A stretch of 64,000 nt of DNA. It comes from Pontimicrobium sp. SW4. GTDB taxonomy: Bacteria; Bacteroidota; Bacteroidia; Flavobacteriales; Flavobacteriaceae. Made by a program: the position numbers and the translations under genes. Numbering within the stretch: the first letter of the stretch is position 1; each line of letters opens with the position of its first letter. Positions 24,499 through 33,470 of this stretch are shown here, one piece after another. The stretch lies in the NCBI RefSeq assembly GCF_039954625.1, contig NZ_CP157199.1:1488001-1552000 (forward strand), read 5' to 3'. The notes beneath the pieces are model-generated. The model was given only the letters and a program-made list of their open reading frames with translations. It was not told where the DNA came from and did not search any database.

Positions 24499-25716
24499 AT
24501 GAAAAAATTACTATTATTTTTTGCAGGTGTACTCCTCACAGGAGTCTCTGTTAGTGCGACAACAACCACCAACAGTTTAGATATTAATGCTCATGCATCA
24601 AACAATTTTGTGAGAAATTATGGTAATTCTTTCATTTTTGTAGAACAAGGTGTGGAGTTTTCGGTATTTCGTGATGGTCAGTTCGATTTTAACGTGTTAG
24701 ATTACGGTCCACGCTTTAGTGCTTATACCGATTTTAATGGTGTAAGCATTAGCTTTAATACTGGACATAGCTACGATGCTTATGTACAATATGATGACTA
24801 TGGTGCTGTTGTACAAATTGAAAACATTCCAATTTATTACGATTATTATGGACGTATAGTTCGTGCTGGCGATGTGCGCATAAGATATAACAATTACGGT
24901 TATGTAAATCGTGTTGGAGGTTTATATGTACACTACAATGCTTATAATAGATATTCGCACTGCACAGGATTTATTAATGTATATAACAGAAGTTATGTAT
25001 ATAGACCATGGCACACATATTATAGTGCTCCATTAATTGACTTTAGAATTGTATTCAACAGACCATATAGAAGATATTATGAACCTGTAAGACATACATA
25101 TTACAGACCATATAGAGATAATTACAGACCTAATGTATCTTATACTAGAAGTAGACGTGGAAACTCAGTAGCTCAACGCTCTTCTACAAGACAAAGTGAT
25201 AGATATGCACAAACACGCTCTTCAAGACGTGGTGATGTTACAACTACTAGAAGCAGCAGTCGTATTGCAAGTACAGATCAAAATTCTAGAGCGACTAGAA
25301 ATAGTAGTACTACAAGATCTTCTACCAGAAGAAATACAGATGTAACTACTAATAGAGCTAGATCATCTAGTGATACAAGAGCAACAAGGTCAAGAACATC
25401 AAATGATGCAAGAGCTACACGTTCAAACAGAACAGTAGATAGAAACGATAATGTTAGTAGATCCCAAAAAAGAACGACAACACAGTCACGATCTCAAACA
25501 GCAAGAAGAGATACAAGTACAAAGCCTAGAGTACGTACAACGTCTAGAAACACGTCTAAGCCTAAAGCTACTCAAAGAGCCAGTACGCAACGTAAAACAC
25601 AAAGTGTAAAGCAACGTTCAGGACGTAGTAAGAGTTCTCAAGCTAGTAAGAAAAGAACACCACAAACAAGACAAAAGTCTAAGTCTAACTCTAGAAGTAG
25701 TAAAAGACGTCAATGA
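24499..25716 (+). CDS. secreted repeat protein, paralogue B, with Arg/Ser/Thr-rich tail
   Basis: A signal peptide ends near residue 20 (SVSA). The next 130 residues match paralogue A: FIFVEQGVEFSVFRDGQFDFN, then tyrosine-rich repeats (YDDYGAVVQIENIPIYYD, YYGRIVRAGDVRIRYN, YGYVNRVGGLYVHYN). From about residue 220 to the end (residue 405) the protein is a disordered Arg/Ser/Thr/Gln tail, extremely basic, with TRSSSR, TRSRTS and RKTQSVKQRSGR as examples. Such a tail could bind polyanions or cell-wall or DNA material; this is inference. Codon use in the tail looks like the rest of the genome. A sigma-54-like promoter lies upstream. Confidence 0.75.
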   Translation: MKKLLLFFAGVLLTGVSVSATTTTNSLDINAHASNNFVRNYGNSFIFVEQGVEFSVFRDGQFDFNVLDYGPRFSAYTDFNGVSISFNTGHSYDAYVQYDDYGAVVQIENIPIYYDYYGRIVRAGDVRIRYNNYGYVNRVGGLYVHYNAYNRYSHCTGFINVYNRSYVYRPWHTYYSAPLIDFRIVFNRPYRRYYEPVRHTYYRPYRDNYRPNVSYTRSRRGNSVAQRSSTRQSDRYAQTRSSRRGDVTTTRSSSRIASTDQNSRATRNSSTTRSSTRRNTDVTTNRARSSSDTRATRSRTSNDARATRSNRTVDRNDNVSRSQKRTTTQSRSQTARRDTSTKPRVRTTSRNTSKPKATQRASTQRKTQSVKQRSGRSKSSQASKKRTPQTRQKSKSNSRSSKRRQ

Positions 25717-25745
25717 TATTATAATTTTGGTTAGTTAGTTGGATG

Positions 25746-25790
25746 ATCCTGCAAGATGAATGCTTCAAAGCACCTTGCGGGATTTTCTTT
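25746..25790 (+). terminator. terminator after paralogue B
   Basis: Arms ATCCTGCAAG (25746-25755) and CTTGCGGGAT (25774-25783) with one mismatch, an inner TGCTT/AAGCA stem, then TTTTCTTTTT. Confidence 0.6.
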
Positions 25791-25801
25791 TTAAAGACCT
25801 G

Positions 25802-27256
25802 TTACTTCTTAAGAAACTTGTTAAAGATTACAGAAATATCTTCGGATAAATTCATTCTATAAACAATCAAACCATAACAAGCTCCTATTAGAATAGATTT
25901 TAGTCCAATATTAATAATTGGATGAAATGGAAATTCCCAGAAATAAAAGACTCCAGCTAGAATAATAATTAAGGCTAACGTTTTTAGTGTATTAGTACAA
26001 AAAGGAGACATCTTAAATTTATAATAGACAAATGCTACTTTAGCAAAATTATAAACAATCACAGACATAAATGTGGCGAATGCAGCGCCATTAATACCAT
26101 ACTCTGGAATTAATATAGCATTAAAAACCACAACCATAGCAGCTAACAAGACACCTAAAGCCAAAACTACTCTATAATAATCACTATTGAATAAAATAGC
26201 ATTGTTATTGCCAATAATATTATCGGATAATTTAGCAACGCTTATTAAGAGCACAACTACCAATCCACCTGTATACTTATCTGGAATAAGCTCGTATAGC
26301 TGATTAATATTAAGTATGATTAATAAAAATACAAATCCACTGATAATGAATAGATTAAGTGAGCTTTTTTTATATAATACTTTAAGTTTATCGCGTTCGC
26401 CTTTGTTTAATAACTCTGCTGTTAATGGATTGGTTATTTGATGCATTGAACGTGCAGGAACACCAATAACAGTCGCAATATAAATAGCAACGCCATAATA
26501 GGCTACTTTTTCAATCTCGATGTACTGGCCAATCATAAACTTATCAATTTCCAATATGATATTTGCCACCGAACCTGCAATAATTATTAAAGCTGAATAC
26601 TTTAAAACTGCTGTTGTGTTTGGTAACTTTCCAAATCTAAAAATTGGTCGCCTCACATAATAGGCATACAATTTCATGATGAGCATCCTCAAAATATATA
26701 CACCAACAACAGCATACACAAAAGTCTCAATTGTTATAACATTAAAGTATAAACAGAATAATAGCACCATTACTCCTGCTCTATGAAATACTTCTTTCAT
26801 AAAGTTTCCAAACACACTATTCATGTGTACTTTGGTCCAAGAATAGAATACTTCAAAATACGAAAACGCTATGGCTGCAACGTAAATAAGCCATACATAA
26901 TCTTTAATTATAGGATTTGTTTCAGATAGAAAATTACTAATTAGCTCAAATGCTACATAACCAATTAATCCTAGAGGAATAATTAACAATAATGGTAGAA
27001 ATAGCATCCATGTTAAAAAACTATTAATGTTATTTCTAGATTTATATGACGAATAAAATTTAACCAGAGTATTGTGAGCTCCAAACGCCAATAGAGGCAT
27101 CATCACATAAGCTGTAGATAATATGTAAGTTACGAGTCCATAATATTGCTCAGACATGAACTCGGTATATAGAAATAAGGTATTAATCGCTCCTATACCA
27201 AAACCAATATAGGTTGTGATAGTGTTTTTAAACGATTGATTTTGAACTATTCCCAT
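25802..27256 (-). CDS. Wzx-like polysaccharide flippase (MOP superfamily)
   Basis: A 484-residue integral membrane protein with about 14 hydrophobic helices, the size and pattern of MOP-superfamily lipid-linked oligosaccharide flippases and O-antigen/capsule exporters. The N terminus QNQSFKNTITTYIGFGIGAIN and the block GINGAAFATFMSVIVYNFAK are typical. It would flip an undecaprenyl-linked glycan across the inner membrane. It lies 10 bases downstream of the GT4 gene and forms a block with it and the YfhO-like gene. The specific glycan cannot be told. Confidence 0.87.
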   Translation of the reverse strand: MGIVQNQSFKNTITTYIGFGIGAINTLFLYTEFMSEQYYGLVTYILSTAYVMMPLLAFGAHNTLVKFYSSYKSRNNINSFLTWMLFLPLLLIIPLGLIGYVAFELISNFLSETNPIIKDYVWLIYVAAIAFSYFEVFYSWTKVHMNSVFGNFMKEVFHRAGVMVLLFCLYFNVITIETFVYAVVGVYILRMLIMKLYAYYVRRPIFRFGKLPNTTAVLKYSALIIIAGSVANIILEIDKFMIGQYIEIEKVAYYGVAIYIATVIGVPARSMHQITNPLTAELLNKGERDKLKVLYKKSSLNLFIISGFVFLLIILNINQLYELIPDKYTGGLVVVLLISVAKLSDNIIGNNNAILFNSDYYRVVLALGVLLAAMVVVFNAILIPEYGINGAAFATFMSVIVYNFAKVAFVYYKFKMSPFCTNTLKTLALIIILAGVFYFWEFPFHPIINIGLKSILIGACYGLIVYRMNLSEDISVIFNKFLKK

Positions 27257-27266
27257 TAACCGATTT

Positions 27267-28547
27267 TTAGTTTATTAGTTCAGCTAACTTTGAAGTTAGC
27301 GTTTTTCTACTATACTGCTGAAGTCCAATGGCGTTGCTTTTTAACTCACCAGATCTAAAAGCTTGAAACATATCTAAAACAACTTCTTTTATGGCGTCAT
27401 AGTCATTATACAAAAAGTAGTTCCCAGTGTTTGTAGACCTTAAAATATTGTCTACATCAGACCCTTTTGGTCCAATCGCCAAAATAGGTCTATTAGACAC
27501 CATATACTCAAATAATTTTCCTGGAATGATGCATTTAGTTTCTTCGGAATCAATTTCAATCAATAATAAAACTTGTGATTTTTTTTGATGTGTTATAGCT
27601 TCTGAATGTGGAACATAACCAATTAGATTTACATACTGAGAAAGATTATATTCTTCTAAACTTTTCAATACATCTTTACTCACAGAACCAACAAAATTGA
27701 GTTGCAACATGGATGCAAATATTTTATTGGTTGTTATAAGTTCTTTCAAAACCTTCCAAAGCACTTCAGGGTTTCTATCTGACAATAAAGAACCAATATG
27801 TGCTAACGAAAATTTGGTGTCTAAATCAACATTACCAACCGATTCATAATCATAACCGTTTGTAATAATCTCGATAGGTTTTTCAGTTAATGATAAAAAG
27901 TTTTGCTTAGTATTATTACTCGTTACAACAATTGTATCAGCAGTATTTAAGACTTTAGATTCTAAAAACTTATGCTTCTTCCGAGCCATTGGCGTAAGCT
28001 TTAGCTTTTTATGATACCCAATAGTTGTCCAAGGATCTCTAAAATCTGCAATCCATCTAATATCATGTCTGTTTTTAAGTTGTTCACCAATAAGATGCAA
28101 ACTATGTGGAGGACCAGTAGTGATAATTGTTTCTATATTATAATCCCTAATATAGGTTGACAAATAATTAACTGAAGGTTTTACCCATTTTTTTCTAGCA
28201 TCAGGAATAAAAAAATTACCTCTTACAAACAGCATAAGCCTTTGCATGACACTTTGCTTTTTTTTATTTGGAATGATGCCTTTACTAATTGTATCTGACT
28301 GTCCTTTTGAAAACTTACTGGCTAATTTATAAGGTTCTACTATTGGTTGCCTAATAATAGTTAAGTCTTTTGGAATTTCATCTACTAAACTATTATCAAT
28401 AATTGGATAATTTGGGTTTTTAGGAATATATACTATAGGTTCAATATTAAACTCTGGTAAGTACTTAATAAATTTCAACCAACGTTGTACACCTGGACCT
28501 CCAGCAGGTGGCCAATAATAGGTTATAATAAGCACTTTTTTACGCAC
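27267..28547 (-). CDS. family 4 glycosyltransferase
   Basis: A 426-residue GT-B fold enzyme. The N terminus KVLIITYYWPPAGGPGVQRW contains the glycine-rich loop of the acceptor domain. The C-terminal nucleotide-sugar domain has LFEYMVSNRPILAIGPKGSD with the Glu of the EX7E region near residue 340-360. The start is a GTG that overlaps the YfhO-like stop by 8 bases, which suggests coupling. It likely adds a sugar in the cytoplasm to the glycan handled by the flippase encoded next. The sugar donor and acceptor are unknown. Confidence 0.85.
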   Translation of the reverse strand: MRKKVLIITYYWPPAGGPGVQRWLKFIKYLPEFNIEPIVYIPKNPNYPIIDNSLVDEIPKDLTIIRQPIVEPYKLASKFSKGQSDTISKGIIPNKKKQSVMQRLMLFVRGNFFIPDARKKWVKPSVNYLSTYIRDYNIETIITTGPPHSLHLIGEQLKNRHDIRWIADFRDPWTTIGYHKKLKLTPMARKKHKFLESKVLNTADTIVVTSNNTKQNFLSLTEKPIEIITNGYDYESVGNVDLDTKFSLAHIGSLLSDRNPEVLWKVLKELITTNKIFASMLQLNFVGSVSKDVLKSLEEYNLSQYVNLIGYVPHSEAITHQKKSQVLLLIEIDSEETKCIIPGKLFEYMVSNRPILAIGPKGSDVDNILRSTNTGNYFLYNDYDAIKEVVLDMFQAFRSGELKSNAIGLQQYSRKTLTSKLAELIN

Positions 28548-30978
28548 TTGTGGTAGTCTTTACATTATCTTTCTTAAACTGGTAAAATAATCCTACCAAT
28601 AATAGCAATACAACTATTAAACTCGTGCCTAAAGCAATAGTGCTTCCCGTTTTTACTACTTGTGGTTCAAATCTAAACTCTATCGTATGTGTTCCTGCAG
28701 GAATCTCCATACCACGTAACACATAATTTACACGAATATGTGACATTTCTTTCCCATCAAGATAAGCTTGCCAACCTTGTTGGTAGTAGTTTTCAGAAAA
28801 TACAGCAAATCCATCATTAGCATTATTTGATTCATATTTTAAATAGTTTGGCTTATAATCTATTAATCTAATACCAGCAAGAGAATCTACTTGATATGTT
28901 ACATCTGGTATAATATTAAATTGTGCTTTATTTAAAACAGCTGTAGTCTTAGTATTTAAACTATCTAGTGCCATAATTTCTTCATTAGCAGTATCTACAG
29001 CTTTAAAAGATTCAATAAACCAAGCATTTCCATTGGCATCAGTATTTGTGAATACTTGAGGTTGATCATTTTCAGCTGGAGCAATAATATATTTTGTGTT
29101 TAACATATTGAGCGTTTCCAAATGATTTCTTCTAATATAAAAATCAAAAAGCTCATTAAATCGCTTCATACGTGCTGCTGTATAACCATTTAACGAATTA
29201 TGAAAATAAGATGGTTTAGTATTTCCAGTAGTTAAATCATAGACCCTATAATGCGAATTGTCTTTTAAAATCTCTTGGTCTGCAGCATTAGCTTGATATG
29301 GCTTTTGTACCTGAATTGCTGAAACAAAATCATCGTTATTCACATAACGTCTATCAACCCCAACTAAATCGAATACAATCAATACAGCAAAAGCGATAAC
29401 TACTAGTTTTTCGGATAGCTTTTCTTTTAAAAATAGCCAAATAATTCCTGCAGATAACAACACAAGAACTAAAGATCTAATTGTATCAGTATTGAAAATG
29501 GCTTTCCTATCTTCTTTTAAAGCATCTATATATGATTGCCCATAAGCTTGCAAGTATTGTCCATCTCTAATTCCTGAAAAATCAAATAAACTGCCTTTAA
29601 ATAGCAAAAATATTAGTGCAATACCAGCAGTAATAGCCGTTGCGTATTTTAAAGCTTTAAGCTTTGCTTCTTTTTGTTCAAAATTGTTAAACAATCTAAC
29701 AAGTGCAAAGATTCCTAATACTGGAATACATAGCTCCAAAATAACTTGTATTGAGCTAACTGCTCTAAATTTATTGTATAATGGTATGTAGTCTATAAAT
29801 AAATCGGTTAGTAATCCAAAGTTCTTGCCTAATGATAGTAACCAAGACATTAAAACACCTCCAACAAGCCACCATTTTAAACGTCCTTTAACCAAAAAGA
29901 GTCCAAGTACAAACAAAAATATAATAACCGCACCAACATACGCAGGTGCTTCTACAATGGGTTGATCTCCCCAGTACGTTGGTGTTTGCTTAACTTCGTT
30001 TAAAGCCTGTATAGGTGTTGCTCCCAAATTTATAAAAGCATTATATACATTAGAGTCTTTACCTAATTTCTCAATAGTTCCTCCACCCACAAAACGTGGG
30101 ATAAAAAGGTTGAAGCTTTCGGCGACACCATAACTATATTCGGTGATATATTCTTTATCTAAGCCATTGGTAACTTCTTTTGGAGACCCATCAGGATTAA
30201 TGGTTAATTCACTTTTCCCTCTATAACTTTCACTCACGTACTCTTGAGTAGCCATAATGTTTGTAGCATTTAATCCAATAGATAAAATAACAGCAGCAAC
30301 TAAAATACCTACAGATTTAAAAAAATGCGGTAATTCTTGTTTCTTATAAGCATCAATTAAATAGACTACTCCTAACACTATTACCAATAATAGAAGATAG
30401 TACGTCATTTGAAAATGATTTGCTACAATCTCTAACGCCATAGCAATAATGGTTAGCAAAAACCCCAAAACATATTTCCGTTGAAATGTGAGCAATATTC
30501 CAGATAAGACTAATGGCATATAAGCAATGGCATGCGCTTTACTGTTATGACCAACACCTAATAAAATGATTAAATAGGTAGAAAACCCAAAAGCTAAAGC
30601 ACCCAATGCAGCAAGTTTAAAATCGACTTTAAGTACCAGAAGTAGAATATAAAACCCTAAAAAATAGAGAAATAAGTAATCTGCTGGTCTAGGCAAAAAT
30701 CGCAAGGCTAAATCTAATTTTTTTATATAGTTATGAGGATATTTTGCTCCTAATTGATATGTAGGCATTCCTCCAAACGCACTATTAGTCCAATAGGTTT
30801 CCTCACCTGTACTCGCTCTAAAGTTGTTTTGTTGTTTTGCCATTCCAGTGTATTGCATAATATCGCTCTGGAATATTTGTTTGCCTTGTAAAACTGGGCT
30901 AAAATATATTAAGGAAGCTACCACAAACGCTAAAAGAACTAGTATGTGTGGTATGATTTTTTTAAAAGAAAAATTCAT
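28540..30978 (-). CDS. YfhO-like membrane protein
   Basis: An 812-residue protein with about 12 membrane helices. The signature of the YfhO family is visible: an N-terminal helix, the extracytoplasmic block YTGMAKQQNNFRASTGEETYW, several helices in the first 500 residues, and a C-terminal extracytoplasmic domain with VFSENYYQQGWQAYLDGKE and IEFRFEPQVVK before the last helix. Such proteins are GT-C-like and act in cell-surface glycan or lipoteichoic-acid glycosylation in other bacteria; the substrate here is unknown. It overlaps the GT4 gene by 8 bases. The DUF4834 gene lies 31 bases upstream. Confidence 0.87.
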   Translation of the reverse strand: MNFSFKKIIPHILVLLAFVVASLIYFSPVLQGKQIFQSDIMQYTGMAKQQNNFRASTGEETYWTNSAFGGMPTYQLGAKYPHNYIKKLDLALRFLPRPADYLFLYFLGFYILLLVLKVDFKLAALGALAFGFSTYLIILLGVGHNSKAHAIAYMPLVLSGILLTFQRKYVLGFLLTIIAMALEIVANHFQMTYYLLLLVIVLGVVYLIDAYKKQELPHFFKSVGILVAAVILSIGLNATNIMATQEYVSESYRGKSELTINPDGSPKEVTNGLDKEYITEYSYGVAESFNLFIPRFVGGGTIEKLGKDSNVYNAFINLGATPIQALNEVKQTPTYWGDQPIVEAPAYVGAVIIFLFVLGLFLVKGRLKWWLVGGVLMSWLLSLGKNFGLLTDLFIDYIPLYNKFRAVSSIQVILELCIPVLGIFALVRLFNNFEQKEAKLKALKYATAITAGIALIFLLFKGSLFDFSGIRDGQYLQAYGQSYIDALKEDRKAIFNTDTIRSLVLVLLSAGIIWLFLKEKLSEKLVVIAFAVLIVFDLVGVDRRYVNNDDFVSAIQVQKPYQANAADQEILKDNSHYRVYDLTTGNTKPSYFHNSLNGYTAARMKRFNELFDFYIRRNHLETLNMLNTKYIIAPAENDQPQVFTNTDANGNAWFIESFKAVDTANEEIMALDSLNTKTTAVLNKAQFNIIPDVTYQVDSLAGIRLIDYKPNYLKYESNNANDGFAVFSENYYQQGWQAYLDGKEMSHIRVNYVLRGMEIPAGTHTIEFRFEPQVVKTGSTIALGTSLIVVLLLLVGLFYQFKKDNVKTTTSA

Positions 30979-31009
30979 GGATTAATTCAGTAAAAATATT
31001 TCTAGAAAA

Positions 31010-31291
31010 TTAATCAATTTCTTCGTAATCTACGTATTCGCCAACCTTTTTATTTGAAGATGTATTCTCATTTGGCATTTTATCTATAGATATTTCACCC
31101 TCTTTCTTTTTTTGAGGCTGAGGCTGTTGGTGTTGATTAAATTGTCCTCCAAATTTCTGCTCTGCTTTTTTAGCTACATAGCGCATTAAAACAGGCGCAA
31201 ATATCCTAGAAAGTATTTTTATTCCGTACCAAATCAACAGAATTATTAAAATTGTTCTTAAAAAACCTACAAGAGAAGCGTATTGCAACAT
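31010..31291 (-). CDS. DUF4834 family small membrane protein
   Basis: A protein of about 93 residues with a hydrophobic helix (FLRTILIILLIWYGIKILSR, about residues 8-28) and the family block RIFAPVLMRYVAKKAEQKFGG, then a polar tail with QHQQPQPQKKKEGE. The ATG at 31291 is the natural start; a TTG six codons upstream is not convincing. The family is restricted to Bacteroidota and has no known function. It is the first gene of the polysaccharide-related block on the minus strand, divergent from the outer-membrane transporter. Confidence 0.85.
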   Translation of the reverse strand: MLQYASLVGFLRTILIILLIWYGIKILSRIFAPVLMRYVAKKAEQKFGGQFNQHQQPQPQKKKEGEISIDKMPNENTSSNKKVGEYVDYEEID

Positions 31292-31368
31292 AAAATAAAA
31301 TTTATTCAAAAATACAATTCTTCCAATTTAAAATCCGTTTTAAGTTTATAAAAAAATAATAAAATCAA

Positions 31369-31376
31369 TATATTTG
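31369..31376 (+). promoter_or_regulatory. -7 promoter box for the outer-membrane transporter gene
   Basis: TATATTTG, an exact TAnnTTTG match 18 bases before the ATG at 31395. It overlaps an in-frame TTG at 31374, which therefore is not the start. Confidence 0.6.
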
Positions 31377-31394
31377 GTAAATAACAAATCGATT

Positions 31395-32279
31395 ATGAAA
31401 TCAATAAAAACCTATTTATTCTTACTAATTTGCCTTAGTTTTTCTATGAATTCATTTGGGCAATACACCGAAGTCATTAACTCAAATCGCCCAGGAGTGT
31501 CACGAAGTGCCTTTTCAGTAGGTACTAATGTGGCTCAATTTGAAATTGGACCATATATGATAAAAGAAGAACGAACTCCAGCTACTAGATATGAAGTTTC
31601 AGGATTTGGAGCTGATTTTGCTGTTCGTTATGGTTTACTATTTGAAGAGTTAGAACTAAATATTGAAGGGACATACCAAAACGATACTAAGACATATATC
31701 ACTTCTTTAAGTTCAGACCAAGATAGAGCAAACTTTAAAAGTTTAGTCATTGGTGCCAAATACATGTTTTTTGACCCAAATAGAAATGCCGAAGAAGACA
31801 AACCAAACATTTATAGCTATCATGCTAACAGAAAATTTAAATGGAACTCTTTAATTCCAGCTATAGCTATTGGAGCTGGAATGCATTACGATACGAAAAA
31901 CAATCCCTATACTGCTCCAGAAATTGAAGGGATTAGTCCACGAGTAATGATTGCTACACAAAACAACTTTTCTGGTGGCTGGGTATTTGTAATGAATTTT
32001 ATTAAAGAACGTATAGGTACTGAACAATCTGATTTTCAATACATTTTAACATTAACACATTCATTTAGCCCAAAATGGGTAATATTTGCTGAAACTCAAG
32101 GAATACAAAGTGATTTTTATGCCGATAATTTGTTTAGATTTGGAGGCGCATATTTATTAGGTAAAGATTTTCAGTTAGATTCAGCTGTTACATTCAATAC
32201 AAAAGATACGCCATCAGTTTTTAGTGTAAATTTTGGAGCTTCATATCGCTTAGATTTCCATAGCGATAAAGAGCAATAG
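31395..32279 (+). CDS. outer-membrane transporter-like beta-barrel protein
   Basis: A signal peptide ends at NSFGQ near residue 23. The mature protein has alternating beta strands and the start YTEVINSNRPGVSRSAFSVGTNVAQFEIG, typical of Bacteroidota proteins of the meta-pathway phenol degradation (MetA/transporter) barrel family, and ends in an aromatic-terminated strand (VNFGASYRLDF). It is probably an outer-membrane channel; substrate unknown. The first in-frame ATG at 31395 is used because a TTG at 31374 overlaps the promoter box. The acyltransferase-like gene starts 12 bases downstream. Confidence 0.78.
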   Translation: MKSIKTYLFLLICLSFSMNSFGQYTEVINSNRPGVSRSAFSVGTNVAQFEIGPYMIKEERTPATRYEVSGFGADFAVRYGLLFEELELNIEGTYQNDTKTYITSLSSDQDRANFKSLVIGAKYMFFDPNRNAEEDKPNIYSYHANRKFKWNSLIPAIAIGAGMHYDTKNNPYTAPEIEGISPRVMIATQNNFSGGWVFVMNFIKERIGTEQSDFQYILTLTHSFSPKWVIFAETQGIQSDFYADNLFRFGGAYLLGKDFQLDSAVTFNTKDTPSVFSVNFGASYRLDFHSDKEQ

Positions 32280-32291
32280 GAATAAGATTAT

Positions 32292-33413
32292 ATGATCGAA
32301 ATTAAAGAAGCACTCTCTAAGAAAGACTTAAAGAAATTTGTAAAATTTCCATTTTCACTTTACAAAAATTCAGAATTTTGGGTACCTCCAATTATTAGTG
32401 AAGAATTAAGGACATTCAATAAGAAAATAAATCCTGTATTTCAAGATGCCGAGGGACGCTTCTTTTTAGCTTACAAAAATGGGGAGATTGTTGGTCGTAT
32501 TGCTGCTTTAATTAATTGGATTGAAGTCAAAGAGCAAAGCATAAAAAAAATGCGCTTTGGTTGGTTTGATGTGATTGATGATAAAGATGTAACAAAAGCA
32601 TTGCTTGACAAGGTTAACGAAATTGGAAAAGAAAACAACTTAGAGTTTATAGAAGGACCAATAGGTTTTTCTAATTTAGACAAAGTAGGTGTTGTTTATG
32701 ACGGTTTTGACCATATAGGTAGTATGATTACTTGGGAAAACCACCCCTATTATGTTAATCATCTAGAAGCTTACGGAATGACTTTCGGGAAAGGATATTC
32801 TGAAAATAAAATGGCTTTTGGTGATATTAAACGTGAGTATTTTTCTAGAATCCAGGAGCTTGTAAAAAAACGTTATCAATTAAAAGCCTTAAATTTTACT
32901 AGCAATAAGGAGATATTACCTTATACGAACCAAATGTTTGAGGTATTTACAAAATCGCACTCAGTATTATCATCTTTTGTTGACATTAATGATGCACAAA
33001 GGGAATACTTTAAAAAGAAATTTATTGGATTTTTGAATCCTGAATATGTAAAATTCGTTCTAGACAAAGACGACAACCTTATTGGATTTGGAATTGTAAC
33101 TCCTTCCTACGCTGAAGCTTTACAAAAAATGAATGGAAAGCTATGGCCTTTTGGTTTTAAGCACTTATTACATGCTAAAAAGCATAGCAAAACGGTAACA
33201 TTCTATCTTATTGGTGTTTTACCAGAATATCAAAATAAAGGCGTTACTGCTGTTATTTTTGAAGAGTTTCATAAAACTTTTACTGAAAAAGGAATAACAA
33301 TGTGTATTCGTGGTCCAGAGCTAGATGATAACACTGCTATACAAAAGCTATGGAAAAATTTTAATCCTCAAGTATTTAAAAAACGTTGTACTTACGTAAA
33401 AGATATAAAATAA
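32292..33413 (+). CDS. GNAT-like acyltransferase family protein
   Basis: A 373-residue protein of two parts. The N-terminal half has KFPFSLYKNSEFWVPPII and NPVFQDAEGRFFLAYKNGEIVGRIAALIN; the second half has the GNAT-like segment TVTFYLIGVLPEYQNKGVTAVIFEEF near residues 300-325, where QNKGV is an acetyl-CoA-binding loop. It resembles large N-acetyltransferase-like proteins found in Bacteroidota and in lipid-metabolism genes. The acceptor is not known. It is 12 bases after the transporter gene and ends in a perfect palindromic terminator. The two genes are probably cotranscribed. Confidence 0.75.
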   Translation: MIEIKEALSKKDLKKFVKFPFSLYKNSEFWVPPIISEELRTFNKKINPVFQDAEGRFFLAYKNGEIVGRIAALINWIEVKEQSIKKMRFGWFDVIDDKDVTKALLDKVNEIGKENNLEFIEGPIGFSNLDKVGVVYDGFDHIGSMITWENHPYYVNHLEAYGMTFGKGYSENKMAFGDIKREYFSRIQELVKKRYQLKALNFTSNKEILPYTNQMFEVFTKSHSVLSSFVDINDAQREYFKKKFIGFLNPEYVKFVLDKDDNLIGFGIVTPSYAEALQKMNGKLWPFGFKHLLHAKKHSKTVTFYLIGVLPEYQNKGVTAVIFEEFHKTFTEKGITMCIRGPELDDNTAIQKLWKNFNPQVFKKRCTYVKDIK

Positions 33414-33447
33414 AAAAGAGCCACTCAATATTGAGTGGCTCTTTTTT
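33412..33447. terminator. bidirectional palindromic terminator
   Basis: A perfect 36-bp inverted repeat (18-bp arms, no spacer) with core GAGCCACTCAAT and flanking A6 and T6 runs, between convergent genes. Confidence 0.92.
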
Positions 33448-33470
33448 ATTATTAGTTTCTATTCTACTAT

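Noticed and set aside
31374..31394. TTG start seven codons upstream of the transporter ATG
   Set aside because: The TTG at 31374 is part of the promoter box TATATTTG (31369-31376), so the mRNA would start downstream of it.
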